A stretch of DNA of 5,716 nucleotides from Candidatus Latescibacterota bacterium (GTDB taxonomy: Bacteria > Blakebacterota > Blakebacteria > Blakebacterales > Blakebacteraceae), in NCBI GenBank assembly GCA_023135015.1, contig JAGLTZ010000096.1, positions 1 through 5,716 on the forward strand, given 5' to 3'. The translations under genes were made by a program, and so were the position numbers. Below, in pieces: positions 5,655-5,716 of the stretch. The notes beneath the pieces were generated by a model. That model had not been told where the DNA came from. It saw nothing but the letters and a program-made list of their open reading frames with translations, and ran no database searches. The first letter of the stretch is position 1; each line of letters starts with the position of its first letter.

Positions 5655-5716
5655 TGGCGGAGGGCCGGGGACTCGAACCCCGAAGGGCTTGCGCCCGGCG
5701 GTTTTCAAGACCGCTG
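5655..5716 (-). tRNA. tRNA-Ser (anticodon UGA), 3' part only
   Basis: The minus strand holds the 3' two thirds of a class II tRNA. Reading from the window edge: an anticodon stem-loop GCGGT-CTTGAAA-ACCGC (5698-5714) with anticodon TGA at 5705-5707; a long variable arm GGGC-GCAA-GCCC (5685-5696), as expected for serine tRNAs; a T arm CGGGG-TTCGAGT-CCCCG (5666-5682); the 3' acceptor strand GCCCTCC (5659-5665); discriminator G (5658); and an encoded CCA (5655-5657). The D arm and 5' acceptor strand lie beyond the window. It reads UCA and, by wobble, other UCN codons. It faces the RidA-family gene across 35 nt (5620-5654), which holds only a weak 6-bp hairpin (about 5634-5648) with no T-run. Confidence 0.95.

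Overview
The window reads as an ordinary chromosomal segment of a moderately GC-rich bacterium. Two features narrow the lineage: an orphan permease of the ADOP/MacB-FtsX type paired with a short PadR regulator, an arrangement especially common in Acidobacteriota and also seen in Gemmatimonadota and other deep-branching or uncultured phyla; and a glutaminyl-tRNA synthetase, which many bacteria lack. The sequence alone does not fix the phylum.

Layout. Positions 1-143 (minus) hold the first 47 codons of an unrecognised lipoprotein, cut by the window edge, with a good sigma-70-like promoter upstream (216-244). Positions 278-3320 (minus) form a two-gene operon: a PadR-family repressor (TTG start, strong Shine-Dalgarno) followed after 4 nt by an 897-residue duplicated MacB/FtsX permease whose ribosome binding site lies inside the end of the PadR gene. 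Positions 3321-3538 are a divergent control region. It holds a padR promoter with a perfect 17-bp palindrome filling the -35/-10 spacer, a second copy of the same palindrome core 35 bp upstream, three AGATCT repeats in the padR leader, a separate inverted repeat, a candidate glnS promoter, and a GC-rich hairpin in the glnS leader. Positions 3539-5619 (plus) are glnS and a RidA/YjgF-family gene starting 14 nt after the glnS stop. The window ends inside a tRNA-Ser(UGA) gene on the minus strand, convergent with the RidA-family gene.

How the parts work together (inference). PadR probably represses its own operon through the TTTAGA-NNN-TCTAAA palindromes, releasing the permease when it binds an unknown ligand. 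No transporter ATPase is visible, so the permease is an orphan here. glnS and the RidA-family gene look like a small housekeeping operon, with the tRNA-Ser gene next to them but read in the opposite direction.

I did not find a convincing new multi-gene system. The part most worth a second look is the padR operator architecture.
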